Positions 1-7,611 of a stretch of 17,943 nucleotides of DNA are shown piece after piece. The notes beneath the pieces are model-generated. The model saw only the letters and a list, made by a program, of their open reading frames with translations. It was not told the DNA's origin and did no database searches. This DNA is from Pseudobdellovibrionaceae bacterium (lineage in GTDB: Bacteria; Bdellovibrionota; Bdellovibrionia; Bdellovibrionales; JAMPXM01): assembly GCA_022843085.1 (NCBI GenBank), contig JALHOI010000009.1, positions 1 to 17,943 of the forward strand, written 5' to 3'. Position numbers and translations under genes: made by a program. Numbering within the stretch: the stretch's first letter is position 1; each line of letters starts with the position of its first letter.

Positions 1-152
1 AGTTGGTTGATCGATTCGGCTGCGTATTCAACGGCCTCGACGGCCCGAGCGTAAAACGGGTCGAGCAATCCGACTTCGCGCAGAAGGCCACTCTGCCCCT
101 CGGTACTTTGAAATTCATTTGATGTTTCAGATTCGAAACGCGGTTTTGACAT
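1..152 (-). CDS. Partial protein of unknown function (N-terminal 50 residues)
   Basis: An open frame runs leftward from an ATG at 152 and leaves the window at base 1, so only the first 50 residues are visible. It reads like real coding sequence: an acidic/polar N-terminus followed by an amphipathic stretch (GLLREVGLLDPFYARAVEAV). A weak AGG lies 4-5 nt upstream of the ATG. It is divergent from the lipoprotein gene starting at 218, leaving about 65 bp for both promoters. I do not recognise the family and see no signal peptide. The existence of the gene is moderately supported; its function is unknown. Confidence 0.5.
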   Translation of the reverse strand, partial: MSKPRFESETSNEFQSTEGQSGLLREVGLLDPFYARAVEAVEYAAESINQ

Positions 153-217
153 CGGCCTGCAGTGTCACACGTCGCGTAGAAATTGCCGATCAAAAATTGG
201 CGGGATATTTAGATCAA

Positions 218-991
218 ATGAAATCACAAATCGGAAAACTCAACTCTCGACAGGCGCTTGTTCACGCGGTGGCCATTTTCACTCTGATCTCGGCCGGGTG
301 CGCCTCAAGTCGCGGTTTCAATCGCGGAACTCTTCGCGAAACTCTTCGGGGATCTGTTGAATCACGCGCTGTTGTGGACGACGCCCAGATCGCAAAAGTG
401 CTTCAGTTGAAGGCACAACTGCCTAAGCCGTTTAAGGTCGCGGTGTATTTCACCGAACCCGCCACTGTGAACTATCGCCCGCCTCAGTGGCGATGGGCCG
501 AATCTGACAAAACCGAGATCATGAAACTCGCTGATAGCCTGAAGGCTATCGGAGAAATTTCGGACGTCGTTATCATGAACCCGGATACGACAACCGGCGA
601 AGACCTTAAGGCGCTACGGCTGGCTGCAGCAAGGCACGGCGCTCACGCGCTGCTCGTCGTGTCCGGCGTGAAAGATGTCGATACCTACGCTAACAACTGG
701 GCTTGGACCTACGTCGCCCTACTGCCAATGCTGTTCGTCAACGGCACCGACGCCGACGTTCTTTTCATGGCTCGCGCGACTCTTTGGGATGTGAGAAACG
801 AATTTCTTTATATGAGCGCCGAAGGAGAAGGCCTAAACAAACAAAAGGGGCCGGTTGGCCTCATGGACGACAAATTGCTGATTGAGAAAGCGAAGGTCGA
901 AGCCGTGGCTCGTCTTTCAACCGAAATTTCCAGTCAGATCAAAGAGATAGCTGCTACCTCTGTCCTAACGCCGAAGTCGGCGACGAAGTAA
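218..991 (+). CDS. Putative lipoprotein of unknown function
   Basis: A 257-residue protein when started at the ATG at 218. That start places a typical export signal at the N-terminus: a positively charged start, a hydrophobic stretch (residues 13-26) and a lipobox-like ISAGC with Cys28 as the possible lipidated residue. The -3 position is Ser rather than the usual Leu, so lipidation is probable, not certain. The frame stays open upstream to a TTG at 119 and an ATG at 122, but those starts would bury the signal and overlap the divergent gene. The mature part is alpha/beta-like with a hydrophobic strand in the middle (HGAHALLVVSGVKDV) and a short hydrophobic segment around ALLPMLFVNG. Its layout vaguely recalls the rhombotail/rhombotarget lipoproteins, but only from memory and not by alignment. 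A GGCGGGA lies about 12 nt upstream of the start. Role unknown; presumably acts at the cell envelope. Confidence 0.7.
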   Translation: MKSQIGKLNSRQALVHAVAIFTLISAGCASSRGFNRGTLRETLRGSVESRAVVDDAQIAKVLQLKAQLPKPFKVAVYFTEPATVNYRPPQWRWAESDKTEIMKLADSLKAIGEISDVVIMNPDTTTGEDLKALRLAAARHGAHALLVVSGVKDVDTYANNWAWTYVALLPMLFVNGTDADVLFMARATLWDVRNEFLYMSAEGEGLNKQKGPVGLMDDKLLIEKAKVEAVARLSTEISSQIKEIAATSVLTPKSATK

Positions 992-1073
992 TCGGATTTC
1001 CTTCCCATCGGTCGTCGTTCCGTGCTAATTCAACACGTTCGTTTTCGACATCAGATCGCGCGGGAGTGCTAAC

Positions 1074-1253
1074 GTGGCTAAAAAAGGTAAAGTTCGAATC
1101 ATCACCATTGAATGCACTGAGGCTCGCAAAGAGGGCAAATCTCCGTCGCGTTACACGACAATGAAAAACACTCAGACGCACCCTGAGCGTCTCGAGAAGA
1201 AAAAGTACAACCCGACTTTGAAGCGTCACACGGTTCATCGCGAACTGAAGTAG
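1074..1253 (+). CDS. rpmG: 50S ribosomal protein L33
   Basis: A 59-residue basic protein starting with GTG at 1074, preceded by GGGAG at 1062-1066 with 7-nt spacing. It shows the L33 pattern: basic N-terminus [14 protein letters not shown], central RYTTMKNT, then [11 protein letters not shown] and the C-terminal [10 protein letters not shown]33 is a small component of the large ribosomal subunit near the E site. Only one Cys (Cys14) remains where zinc-binding L33 forms have two CxxC pairs, so this is a zinc-free (C-minus) type. It ends with TAG exactly where the family ends, which shows TAG is an ordinary stop in this genome. A strong terminator follows 35 nt downstream, so it is probably the last gene of its transcript. 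It is not next to secE, nusG or a tRNA-Trp gene, a common arrangement in many proteobacteria. Confidence 0.95.
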   Translation: MAKKGKVRIITIECTEARKEGKSPSRYTTMKNTQTHPERLEKKKYNPTLKRHTVHRELK

Positions 1254-1288
1254 CACTTAATTATTGCGATGATCATCGGTCAAACTTC

Positions 1289-1323
1289 GAAAAAGCCTGG
1301 CACTTAGCCAGGCTTTTTCTTTT
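1289..1323 (+). terminator. Rho-independent terminator after rpmG
   Basis: A perfect inverted repeat, GCCTGGC (1295-1301) and GCCAGGC (1307-1313) with loop ACTTA, is extended outward by five A/T pairs and one G-C pair to a 13-bp stem. It is followed by TCTTTT on the plus strand. It ends the rpmG transcript and insulates pilT. The A-tract on the left arm means it could also work on the minus strand, but no leftward gene ends here. Confidence 0.9.
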
Positions 1324-1450
1324 GAAAGTAGGAGCTTTTGAACGGCGGGCCGGAGAACTCAGATTTCTGACGAGCTTCGCGCGGGCCACAGACGGCTAGC
1401 TCCACCCTCCTGGACTGCCGGGGTGCTATTCCGCATGTTAGTTTCATCAA

Positions 1451-2488
1451 ATGGCAGCAATTGAGCAACTTTTCGCGATGATGGTTAAAGAAGGCGCGTC
1501 GGACCTTCATATCTCGAGCACCTACCCAGCGTTCTTTCGGCTTCACGGACACATGATCCGGCTGAACATGCCTCCGCTGTCTCCGCAAGCCGCCGAAAAG
1601 ATCGTGTACTCGACGATGACCGACGACCAGATTCGCCAGTTCAAACGTCGTATGGAGCTCGACTGGAGTTACAAGATTGAGGGAGTCGGCCGGTTTCGTG
1701 CGAACGCCTTCATCCAGTACGGTGGTATCGGCGCAGTGTATCGTTTTGTTCAAGAACACATTCGAACTCTCGAAGAGCTAGCGCTGCCTGAATCTCTAAG
1801 GTTCTTAGCTGACAGTGTTCGTGGGCTTGTCCTCGTCACTGGCCCCACCGGCTCTGGAAAGTCGACGACTCTTGCCGCCCTCATCGCGCACATCAATAAC
1901 ACGCGCAAAGAACACATCATCACCATTGAAGATCCGATCGAGTACGTGCACAAAGGCCGCAACTGCTTGATCAACCAGCGTGAGATTGGTCCGCACACGC
2001 GGTCTTTCGCCGGGGCATTGCGTGCCGCCCTTCGAGAAGACCCAGATGTGATCATGGTCGGAGAGATGCGGGATTACAAAACAATGTCGCTCGCACTCAC
2101 CGCCGCCGAAACTGGACACCTGGTTTTTGCGACGCTTCACACAAACAACGCCGCAAAATCGATCGATCGCGTGGTCGATTCGTTTCCGCCCGAACAACAA
2201 CCGCAGGTTCGCGTCATGATGTCCGAAAGTCTCTTGGGCATCGTGGCTCAAACACTTTTACCGAGATCCGATATGGCAGGCATGGTTCCGGCCCTCGAAG
2301 TGATGATCGCGACTCCGCCGATTCGCAATTTGATTCGTGAAAACAAAGGCTTTCAAATTCCGTCGGTCATGCAGACCAACGCCCGGCACGGAATGTTGAC
2401 CTACGAGGCCTCCGTCAAGATCTTAGTCCAGAGCGGCATCATCGCGCAGGCCACGGCAGCCAATTTTCTGCAAACTGCGTCTGGGTAA
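1451..2488 (+). CDS. pilT: Type IV pilus retraction ATPase PilT
   Basis: A 345-residue hexameric secretion-type ATPase of the GspE/PilT superfamily that powers depolymerisation of type IV pili at the inner membrane (twitching, DNA uptake, surface contact). Visible motifs: Walker A GPTGSGKST (131-139), Asp box ITIEDPIEYV (157-166), Walker B DPDVIMVGEMRD (198-208) and His box GHLVFATLHTNNA (222-234). The C-terminal IRNLIRE motif (291-297) is characteristic of PilT rather than the assembly ATPase PilB, and the length matches PilT (about 345). The long N-terminal domain and zinc-binding cysteines of PilB are absent. No clear Shine-Dalgarno precedes the ATG at 1451, but this is the first in-frame start after a stop. 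No convincing promoter was found between the rpmG terminator and the start. PilU is the main alternative. The next gene starts 50 nt downstream. Confidence 0.93.
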   Translation: MAAIEQLFAMMVKEGASDLHISSTYPAFFRLHGHMIRLNMPPLSPQAAEKIVYSTMTDDQIRQFKRRMELDWSYKIEGVGRFRANAFIQYGGIGAVYRFVQEHIRTLEELALPESLRFLADSVRGLVLVTGPTGSGKSTTLAALIAHINNTRKEHIITIEDPIEYVHKGRNCLINQREIGPHTRSFAGALRAALREDPDVIMVGEMRDYKTMSLALTAAETGHLVFATLHTNNAAKSIDRVVDSFPPEQQPQVRVMMSESLLGIVAQTLLPRSDMAGMVPALEVMIATPPIRNLIRENKGFQIPSVMQTNARHGMLTYEASVKILVQSGIIAQATAANFLQTASG

Positions 2489-2538
2489 GGTCGCTCTCGC
2501 CTCAGGCTTCTTGGCTCGCTCGCCGATATTAAACCGAG

Positions 2539-4380
2539 ATGGCGCGTAATCCGAATTCGCACGCAGACACTGACCGTTGGTTTTTACAGATCAAAGGTCA
2601 AATCATCGGTCCAATCCCTGGCGCGAAGGTGCTTGAGCGCCTCGTCTCGGATGAAGTTACAGTTATTCACCGTGTGTCCCAAGATCGCCGGACATGGGCT
2701 GCAATTTGTAACACGCCTTACTTTGAAGAACTGATTCAATATCGAATTCGCTCCTACACCGGAGAATCGCAAAACGTCGGCCAGATGAAGCCCGGTGGCG
2801 ACGAAGACCCCGAATTCGAAGTCAATGAAGTCTTGGGGCTTCATGGCGCAACCGACAACATCACCGAACAACTTGATCACGCACGCCAGCTTGAAGAATT
2901 GACCGCGAACATCCAGAAACTTAATTTTTTGCGCAAAGAAATTGCGCTAAAAAAACAAACCATCACCGTTGAAAAAGAAGCCGATCCCGACGCAGAAATG
3001 CATCCGGATGACGAAAACATCTTTGTTTCAGCCGCACCAAAAAAGACAAAGTTGTCAGATTTTTTCAAAGGTTCAGAAATCAGCCGAAAGCGATTGTCCG
3101 TTGTCCTCGGAGTCGTGGTGGTAGGCGCTATCGTCACCTATGGCGCGGTTTGGTACACGGACACTAAGAAAATCGACGAAGACAAGGTGAAACTTCGTCA
3201 GGCTCTTGAAGCTCAAGCGAAAGGTGATTACGCCGCGGCGATCGCCAGCGCGAAGGGCATCAAAGGCTCAAGCCTTGCGAATCGCGAATTTGCTTCGGCG
3301 AAAGATCTCATTCACTTGGCCGACGCTCATATCAAAGGCCGTGACCGAAAAACCGGGCAGGTGCTTTTGTCGCAGGCTATGACCATGAACCCGTCGTCAA
3401 CGGATCGCGCCCGCGCCCACGCCTTACAATATGTTCTCGCCGAAGAGAGTGGAAATCTTGTTCAAGCGTCGGTCGAGCTTGAAGAGTCGCTTAAATCCGA
3501 AGAGCTGTTCTCGACGCTTCACAATTTAGCGATTTTAAAATTGAAGCTAAAGAATGCGGCTGAGGCCGAATCTCTCTTGTTGAAAGCACTGGCGATGGCC
3601 GAAAAGACACCGACAATTGACACGAGCGTGACAGCGCTTGCCGCGTTCGAGGCCGCACTTAGTTTGGACCAAGCCGATCGCGCGACGGCGTTAGCGACCT
3701 TGAAGCCCGAAGACCCCGCACCTCCGATGAAACGACTTGAGGCGGTCGAGCAGATACTTCAGGCAACAATCAAAAAATCGACCGCGTGGCGCGCCGAACT
3801 TTCTCTCGCACTAGCCGTCGTTCACTTTCACCGTGGCCATATTGAACCTTTTCAACTTGCCGCGATCGAACTGATGGATAGCCCCGCTGAGCTTGAAAAA
3901 CAAAAAGTCGAAACGGGTCTCGACGCCGATCTTGCGAAATGGACGCAGCTCTCCAGGTATTGCACCGAAATCTATAACCGACCAAACCCGAATGACTTCG
4001 TTGCTGCATTCTATTCGTCTTGCTTGAAACGAAGCCACGGGGCCGAAAAGGCATTGCCCTTTGCGAAGTATGCTTTGGCGATGCGTCCGACTGATTCTGT
4101 CTACATCGGAATCACGGCCGACCTGTTGATCGATTTAAATCAGCTCGAGGGCGCTCAGGCACTTCTCTTCCCTAACGGAGTCGCCGTCGAAGGTTCAAAG
4201 CTCGCACTTGCCGTGATCGAGCGCTTGAAACAAAAAGGAGTCGGTCCGCGCGAACCCGCCGCAAGCCTCGCCCCGCCAGCGGAGCCCGCGACCGCTGACC
4301 CGACGGCCGCGCAGCCGGTGGCTGCGGATCAAGGGTCCGCTGGCAAAAATTCGGCCACAGCTGACAAAGCTTCTCCCTAA
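2539..4380 (+). CDS. Membrane-anchored GYF-like/TPR-repeat protein
   Basis: A 613-residue protein. Residues 14-65 resemble the GYF_2 (DUF4339) fold: W14, the GQIIGPIPG turn (20-28) and a late W53. Residues 105-145 are Glu/Lys/Leu-rich and probably coiled coil. One transmembrane helix lies at about 186-206 (SVVLGVVVVGAIVTYGAVWY). Everything after is Ala/Leu-rich helical sequence with TPR-like spacing (about 213-355 and 395-545). The last 50 residues are Ala/Pro/Thr-rich and likely disordered. With no signal peptide, the GYF-like part should be cytoplasmic and the TPR part periplasmic. It follows pilT by 50 nt in the same direction, so a shared transcript and a link to the pilus machine are plausible but unproven. 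GYF-like domains usually bind proline-rich peptides; no partner can be named. Start chosen at the first ATG; no strong ribosome binding site. Confidence 0.75.
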   Translation: MARNPNSHADTDRWFLQIKGQIIGPIPGAKVLERLVSDEVTVIHRVSQDRRTWAAICNTPYFEELIQYRIRSYTGESQNVGQMKPGGDEDPEFEVNEVLGLHGATDNITEQLDHARQLEELTANIQKLNFLRKEIALKKQTITVEKEADPDAEMHPDDENIFVSAAPKKTKLSDFFKGSEISRKRLSVVLGVVVVGAIVTYGAVWYTDTKKIDEDKVKLRQALEAQAKGDYAAAIASAKGIKGSSLANREFASAKDLIHLADAHIKGRDRKTGQVLLSQAMTMNPSSTDRARAHALQYVLAEESGNLVQASVELEESLKSEELFSTLHNLAILKLKLKNAAEAESLLLKALAMAEKTPTIDTSVTALAAFEAALSLDQADRATALATLKPEDPAPPMKRLEAVEQILQATIKKSTAWRAELSLALAVVHFHRGHIEPFQLAAIELMDSPAELEKQKVETGLDADLAKWTQLSRYCTEIYNRPNPNDFVAAFYSSCLKRSHGAEKALPFAKYALAMRPTDSVYIGITADLLIDLNQLEGAQALLFPNGVAVEGSKLALAVIERLKQKGVGPREPAASLAPPAEPATADPTAAQPVAADQGSAGKNSATADKASP

Positions 4381-4399
4381 ACGACCCGCCCGCATCGGG

Positions 4400-5527
4400 T
4401 TACTCGGTCTTCTCGGCGGCCATAAATTTCGAAAAAAAGCCTGTGCCCTTGCTCAAAATGCGAAATCCTTGGTCTTCAATCAGCGCACCCATCGGATTTT
4501 CAATATAGTTCTTGTAGAACGGCTCGTGGTATTGAACCGGAAAAAGCTCAAGCGCGTCGTTGAACGCTGGAACATCGCCAATCTGCAAACTGTCCACAAA
4601 ACCAAAAAAACCACCAGGTCGCAAAACACGTGCGCTCTCTTTCACAACGGTCGACCTGACATCCTTCGGCAACTCATGAAACAAGAAGACGGAATAGACC
4701 GCGTCAAACTGGCCATCTAAAAATGGAAGTTTCTCAGCATTCGCTTCAACGAAATCATGACGGTGAAACTTGGCCAGCTGCTGTTGGGCCTTCTTCAAGT
4801 AAGGCGGGCTGAGATCGACAGCAACGATTTTGGCTCGAGGGAACGCAAGCCGTACAAACCTCGTTGCGCGTCCGGTGCCAGCGCCGACTTCGAGGAACGT
4901 CAAACCCTCGCCGTCTCCCGGACCAAATTTTTCTCTAAGCGGCTGAATAATAAGTCTTCTCATCGCGTCAGCGGCACCGCCAAAAAGAACCTCGACTTGA
5001 TGTTCGTAAAGTTCGGCCGAAAGTTCAGAGAGATAGCCATCGCCTTGGAAATGAAAATTCCGCTGGTAGTACTCGGGTAAACCACGAAGCAACTCTTGAG
5101 CATCGCTTCCGAAAACCCGTGCCTTTTTACCCAAACGTCGGCGCGAGGCTCTAAGGCCCTCTTTAAACAGAAGCGGCAGCCTTCGTACATGCGCAGCGAA
5201 CGATTCGGTTTCTAGTACGTCCCGAGGATAAAGGCCGCGCTCGATTCGCGCGAGGTCGCACTCGATCAACTCGCGAAGCGAAGCGCGAGCCATTTTAAAA
5301 AATTCGGGGTCGTCAATCGGAAGCCGTGGCCGCCGTCGAGTCACCGCAAATTCGATGAGCGGCAACATGAGACTTTCGCTTGTGTACAGAATAGAACGTG
5401 AGTGGGCCTTGGCCCGTAACCCAAACCGTGACACAGCATCTGGCGTAAACTCGCGGGTTAGCTCGCCATTGAGTTCATGAGATATTTTTCTGACGATCTG
5501 CTTTAGGTCGACCACAATTCCACTCAT
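4400..5527 (-). CDS. Class I SAM-dependent methyltransferase
   Basis: About 375 residues. The ATG at 5527 is preferred because GAGG (5536-5539) lies 8 nt upstream; a GTG at 5536 in the same frame is part of that site. Counting from the GTG, the C-terminal half has all class I methyltransferase motifs: motif I LEVGAGTGRAT (215-225), the acidic end of beta2 VAVDLS (238-243), motif II FDAVYSVFLFHELP (277-290) and VLRPGGFFGFVD (304-315). This is the Methyltransf_11/25 (UbiE-like) layout. The N-terminal 200 residues are helical, Arg-rich and not recognised; they probably define the substrate, which cannot be predicted. No signal peptide, so cytoplasmic. The gene stands alone, convergent with the TPR gene (19-nt gap) and divergent from the FlgC-like gene, with its own good promoter. 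Confidence 0.85.
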   Translation of the reverse strand: MSGIVVDLKQIVRKISHELNGELTREFTPDAVSRFGLRAKAHSRSILYTSESLMLPLIEFAVTRRRPRLPIDDPEFFKMARASLRELIECDLARIERGLYPRDVLETESFAAHVRRLPLLFKEGLRASRRRLGKKARVFGSDAQELLRGLPEYYQRNFHFQGDGYLSELSAELYEHQVEVLFGGAADAMRRLIIQPLREKFGPGDGEGLTFLEVGAGTGRATRFVRLAFPRAKIVAVDLSPPYLKKAQQQLAKFHRHDFVEANAEKLPFLDGQFDAVYSVFLFHELPKDVRSTVVKESARVLRPGGFFGFVDSLQIGDVPAFNDALELFPVQYHEPFYKNYIENPMGALIEDQGFRILSKGTGFFSKFMAAEKTE

Positions 5528-5547
5528 TCGACGCACCTCGAGACTTC

Positions 5548-5576
5548 AGTATAAGAGCGGTCTGGCCGGTTGTGAA
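5548..5576 (-). promoter_or_regulatory. Sigma-70-type promoter of the methyltransferase gene
   Basis: On the minus strand, TTCACA (5576-5571, 5/6 match to TTGACA) and TATACT (5553-5548, 5/6 match to TATAAT) are separated by exactly 17 bp. The predicted start near 5541 lies just before the GAGG ribosome binding site, giving a leader of about 14 nt. A TATAAG on the plus strand overlaps the same -10 but has no matching -35. Confidence 0.6.
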
Positions 5577-5578
5577 TC

Positions 5579-5619
5579 GTTGATCAGAAAAGTGACAATT
5601 GCTTTAGTTTTTGGTCAAC
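5579..5619 (+). repeat. Inverted repeat just upstream of the FlgC-like gene
   Basis: GTTGATCAGAAA (5579-5590) can pair with TTTTTGGTCAAC (5608-5619): 12 pairs, two of them G-U, with a 17-nt loop. It ends 2 nt before the purine-rich ribosome binding site AGGGGGTGGAGG (5622-5633). It could be a 5' UTR hairpin or an operator. A weak plus-strand promoter candidate (TTGTGA at 5570-5575, 18 bp, GACAAT at 5594-5599) overlaps it, which would favour the operator reading. Function unknown. Confidence 0.35.
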
Positions 5620-5637
5620 TAAGGGGGTGGAGGCCCC

Positions 5638-6405
5638 ATGGTAAAAATAAATGCTTTGAGCGCGATCAAGATACCGGTTCTTGTGATCAGTCTCGCAGCT
5701 GGCCTGACAGCGAGCCTTGGAGCACAGGAGCCCGCAGAGGCGTCGATCGCACCGGGGCCATTCGGTGAAAAAAGCCAGCTTCTCGCGCCGCCGCAAGCCC
5801 TACCCTCGGGCGGGCCGTCCGGTGCGCAGTCCGGCAGGCCTCTTAATGAGCGCTCGAAAGAACTATCTGGTTCTGTGGGCCGTACTCCTGCCGCTTCCCC
5901 AACGGTTGAGCTTGGCTGTGCTGACCTTCGCCGCAATGCACTTCGCATGTCGGTTCACGCTTCAAATCTAGCGAACCGAGAAACAACCCGAACACCTGAC
6001 GGCACGGCCTACAAACGCCTCGAAGTGATTTGCAAAGCCGCAGGGGGGGCGTTTTGTAACGTCGAAAGTATTGACGATACGAAACTCCAGCATTCGCCGG
6101 GGCACCCCGACGCCGATGCGAGCGGATTTGTCAAAATGCCGATCATCAATGCGGGTGCCGAATCTGCCGGTCTCAACACGGCGGCCGGGGAACTTAAAAT
6201 GCTTGCGACCAGAGGCATCTGCGGAGCACGTGGAATTCAAGACGGCTTGATGACCGTTGTAAAATACGAGCCGGGGTTCGAGGTTATGATGGACACGATG
6301 ACGTTCACCGCAGATGGGCGTGTTGCGCGCTGGTCGAGAACGACCCGCGACGGTAAAACTCAAAATCTATCCTTCAAAGATGATGGAACACCGGTCGGTC
6401 TGTAA
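5638..6405 (+). CDS. Exported FlgC-like (flagellar rod protein-related) protein
   Basis: A 255-residue protein. The ATG at 5638 follows GGAGG (5629-5633) closely. Residues 1-29 form a clear Sec signal peptide: K3 and K11, hydrophobic IPVLVISLAAGLTASLGA, probable cleavage after Ala29. Residues 30-90 are a Pro/Ser/Gly-rich linker. Residues 96-190 resemble the proximal rod protein FlgC: HASNLANRETTRTPDGTAYK (107-126) matches the FlgC motif around ASNLAN...TPDG.PYR, and SPGHPDADASGFVKMP (153-168) matches PG.P.ADA.GYVKMPN. The tail (about 195-255) has no FlgC counterpart and ends in beta-strand-like repeats. Cys94, Cys132, Cys140 and Cys195 could form disulfides in the periplasm. True FlgC lacks a cleaved Sec signal, is exported by the flagellar type III system and is about 135-150 residues long. 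No flagellar gene adjoins it. Homology is judged by eye; function unknown. Confidence 0.8.
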   Translation: MVKINALSAIKIPVLVISLAAGLTASLGAQEPAEASIAPGPFGEKSQLLAPPQALPSGGPSGAQSGRPLNERSKELSGSVGRTPAASPTVELGCADLRRNALRMSVHASNLANRETTRTPDGTAYKRLEVICKAAGGAFCNVESIDDTKLQHSPGHPDADASGFVKMPIINAGAESAGLNTAAGELKMLATRGICGARGIQDGLMTVVKYEPGFEVMMDTMTFTADGRVARWSRTTRDGKTQNLSFKDDGTPVGL

Positions 6406-6419
6406 ACCCGAAATAAATT

Positions 6420-7058
6420 TCAGAAGGTGAACCCGAGTTCAAGTTTGGCGACCGCGAATCTTGGAAAATATTGAAGGATTCGAACGGCAGTTTCAATGTT
6501 TTCGCGATCGCTTGGGTTGGTTGCAACATCAAGAAATGTCGTTTCGCGAGAAATCGTAATTAGCGGCTGAGACCATGAGGCGATGTCCAGACCTACGATA
6601 AACTGTTCCGAAAAAATCCAACGGTAACCAAAACCCGTCTGTAATCCGATTCCTGTCAGAGAAATCAGATCCGCCGAAGGATATCCTCCGCCGGTTAGGC
6701 GCGATAACAGCGCACTGCCTACAGACATTCTCAGCTTCTGAAAAAATGCACCATAGTACCATAGAAAACCGCCGCCATCCGGCGCGGTGAATCTTCGCGA
6801 CAAACTGAGGCGGCTTTCGGTCACGGCCCCGACATCGCTGATAAAAAACGGCGAAAACGTGCCCGTCAGGTACTCGACCTGCCACATCGATCCATCCGGC
6901 GCTCGCCGTGCCGCCGCGAGGCCAAATTTGTTAGGCACGACAAGATCTAAGATCGAGACTTGCGCGGTGGCCGTCCATTCGGCCTCTTCAGCCTTCAATT
7001 CTTCACTTTCGAAAGCGATTGCGATGATAAGAGTCAGCATGAGGGCACGCAGAAACAT
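6420..7058 (-). CDS. Small outer-membrane beta-barrel protein
   Basis: 212 residues. Residues 1-23 look like a signal peptide (MFLRALMLTLIIAIAF..., cleavage after LKA). The mature part of about 190 residues has alternating hydrophobic/polar strands rich in Tyr, Phe, Gly and Ser, separated by short turns. It ends in Phe (LELGFTF), the C-terminal aromatic signature used by the BAM machinery for barrel insertion. The size suits an 8-stranded barrel. I do not recognise a specific family. The GGAG upstream sits only one base from the ATG at 7058, so initiation may use the more distant AAAAGGTGG, or the start may be the in-frame ATG at codon 7. It is convergent with the FlgC-like gene (14-nt gap) and divergent from gloA. 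Confidence 0.7.
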   Translation of the reverse strand: MFLRALMLTLIIAIAFESEELKAEEAEWTATAQVSILDLVVPNKFGLAAARRAPDGSMWQVEYLTGTFSPFFISDVGAVTESRLSLSRRFTAPDGGGFLWYYGAFFQKLRMSVGSALLSRLTGGGYPSADLISLTGIGLQTGFGYRWIFSEQFIVGLDIASWSQPLITISRETTFLDVATNPSDRENIETAVRILQYFPRFAVAKLELGFTF

Positions 7059-7172
7059 GCTCCACGAACTGCCACCTTTTCATCTCGAAGGGAAACGTAA
7101 ACTGTTTCGGCATGCGACTCGCCGCCACTTGAATTCGGCTTGAACTGCGCTAAAGCATCTCGGGTGCAAACA

Positions 7173-7562
7173 ATGACCTATCTCCACACGATGATCCGCG
7201 TGAAAAATCTCGAAGACTCCATTCACTTCTACTCGAACGTTCTGGGTATGAAGCTGATTTCGAAAGATGACTATCCCGCGGGCAAGTTTACGTTGGCGTT
7301 TCTCACTTACGGCAATTCGAAGCGTGATCCCTGCATCGAGCTCACATTCAATTGGGATCGTCATGAGTACGAGCTGGGTGACGCCTTCGGCCACATCGCG
7401 CTCGGTACGTCTGACATCGTGAAGACCTGCGAAGCGATTCGTCTCGCCGGCGGCAACATCGTGCGCGAACCGGGACCGATGAAGCACGGCTCGTCCGTAA
7501 TCGCGTTCGTCGAAGACCCGAATGGCTATAAAATTGAGCTGATCGAGACCCGAAGTCCTTAA
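7173..7562 (+). CDS. gloA: Lactoylglutathione lyase (glyoxalase I)
   Basis: With the ATG at 7173 the protein is 129 residues and its numbering falls in register with E. coli GloA: the four metal ligands His5, Glu56, His74 and Glu122 are all present. Other family marks are FYSNVLGMKL near the N-terminus and FVEDPNGYKIELIE at the C-terminus. It isomerises the methylglyoxal-glutathione hemithioacetal to S-lactoylglutathione in the cytosol; the ligand set suggests the Ni/Co-type enzyme. The frame is open up to 7140, but the upstream 11 codons have no counterpart in the family. The ribosome binding site is weak (GGGTG). No glyoxalase II or regulator gene is adjacent. It seems to be a single-gene unit. 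Confidence 0.95.
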   Translation: MTYLHTMIRVKNLEDSIHFYSNVLGMKLISKDDYPAGKFTLAFLTYGNSKRDPCIELTFNWDRHEYELGDAFGHIALGTSDIVKTCEAIRLAGGNIVREPGPMKHGSSVIAFVEDPNGYKIELIETRSP

Positions 7563-7611
7563 TTGAAGTTCGTCGACTTTCAATCCCTCAAGAGACCCGC
7601 GACGATGTGAT

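Noticed and set aside
119..217. Upstream TTG/ATG starts (119, 122) for the lipoprotein gene
   Set aside because: They add 33 residues before an obvious export signal and would overlap the divergent gene starting at 152. The ATG at 218 gives a signal peptide at the N-terminus.
1092..1100. GTTCGAATC, a tRNA T-loop-like sequence (also GGTTCGAATC at 17137-17146)
   Set aside because: Both lie inside well-supported coding genes (rpmG, cheX) and lack acceptor, D and anticodon arms.
4384..4400. Hairpin ACCCG/CGGGT between the convergent TPR and methyltransferase genes
   Set aside because: Only 5 bp with a 7-nt loop and no T-tract on either strand; not a convincing terminator.
7080..7583. 167-codon leftward open frame opposite gloA
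   Set aside because: It is antisense to a gene with all catalytic residues; composition is shadow-like and there is no family resemblance.
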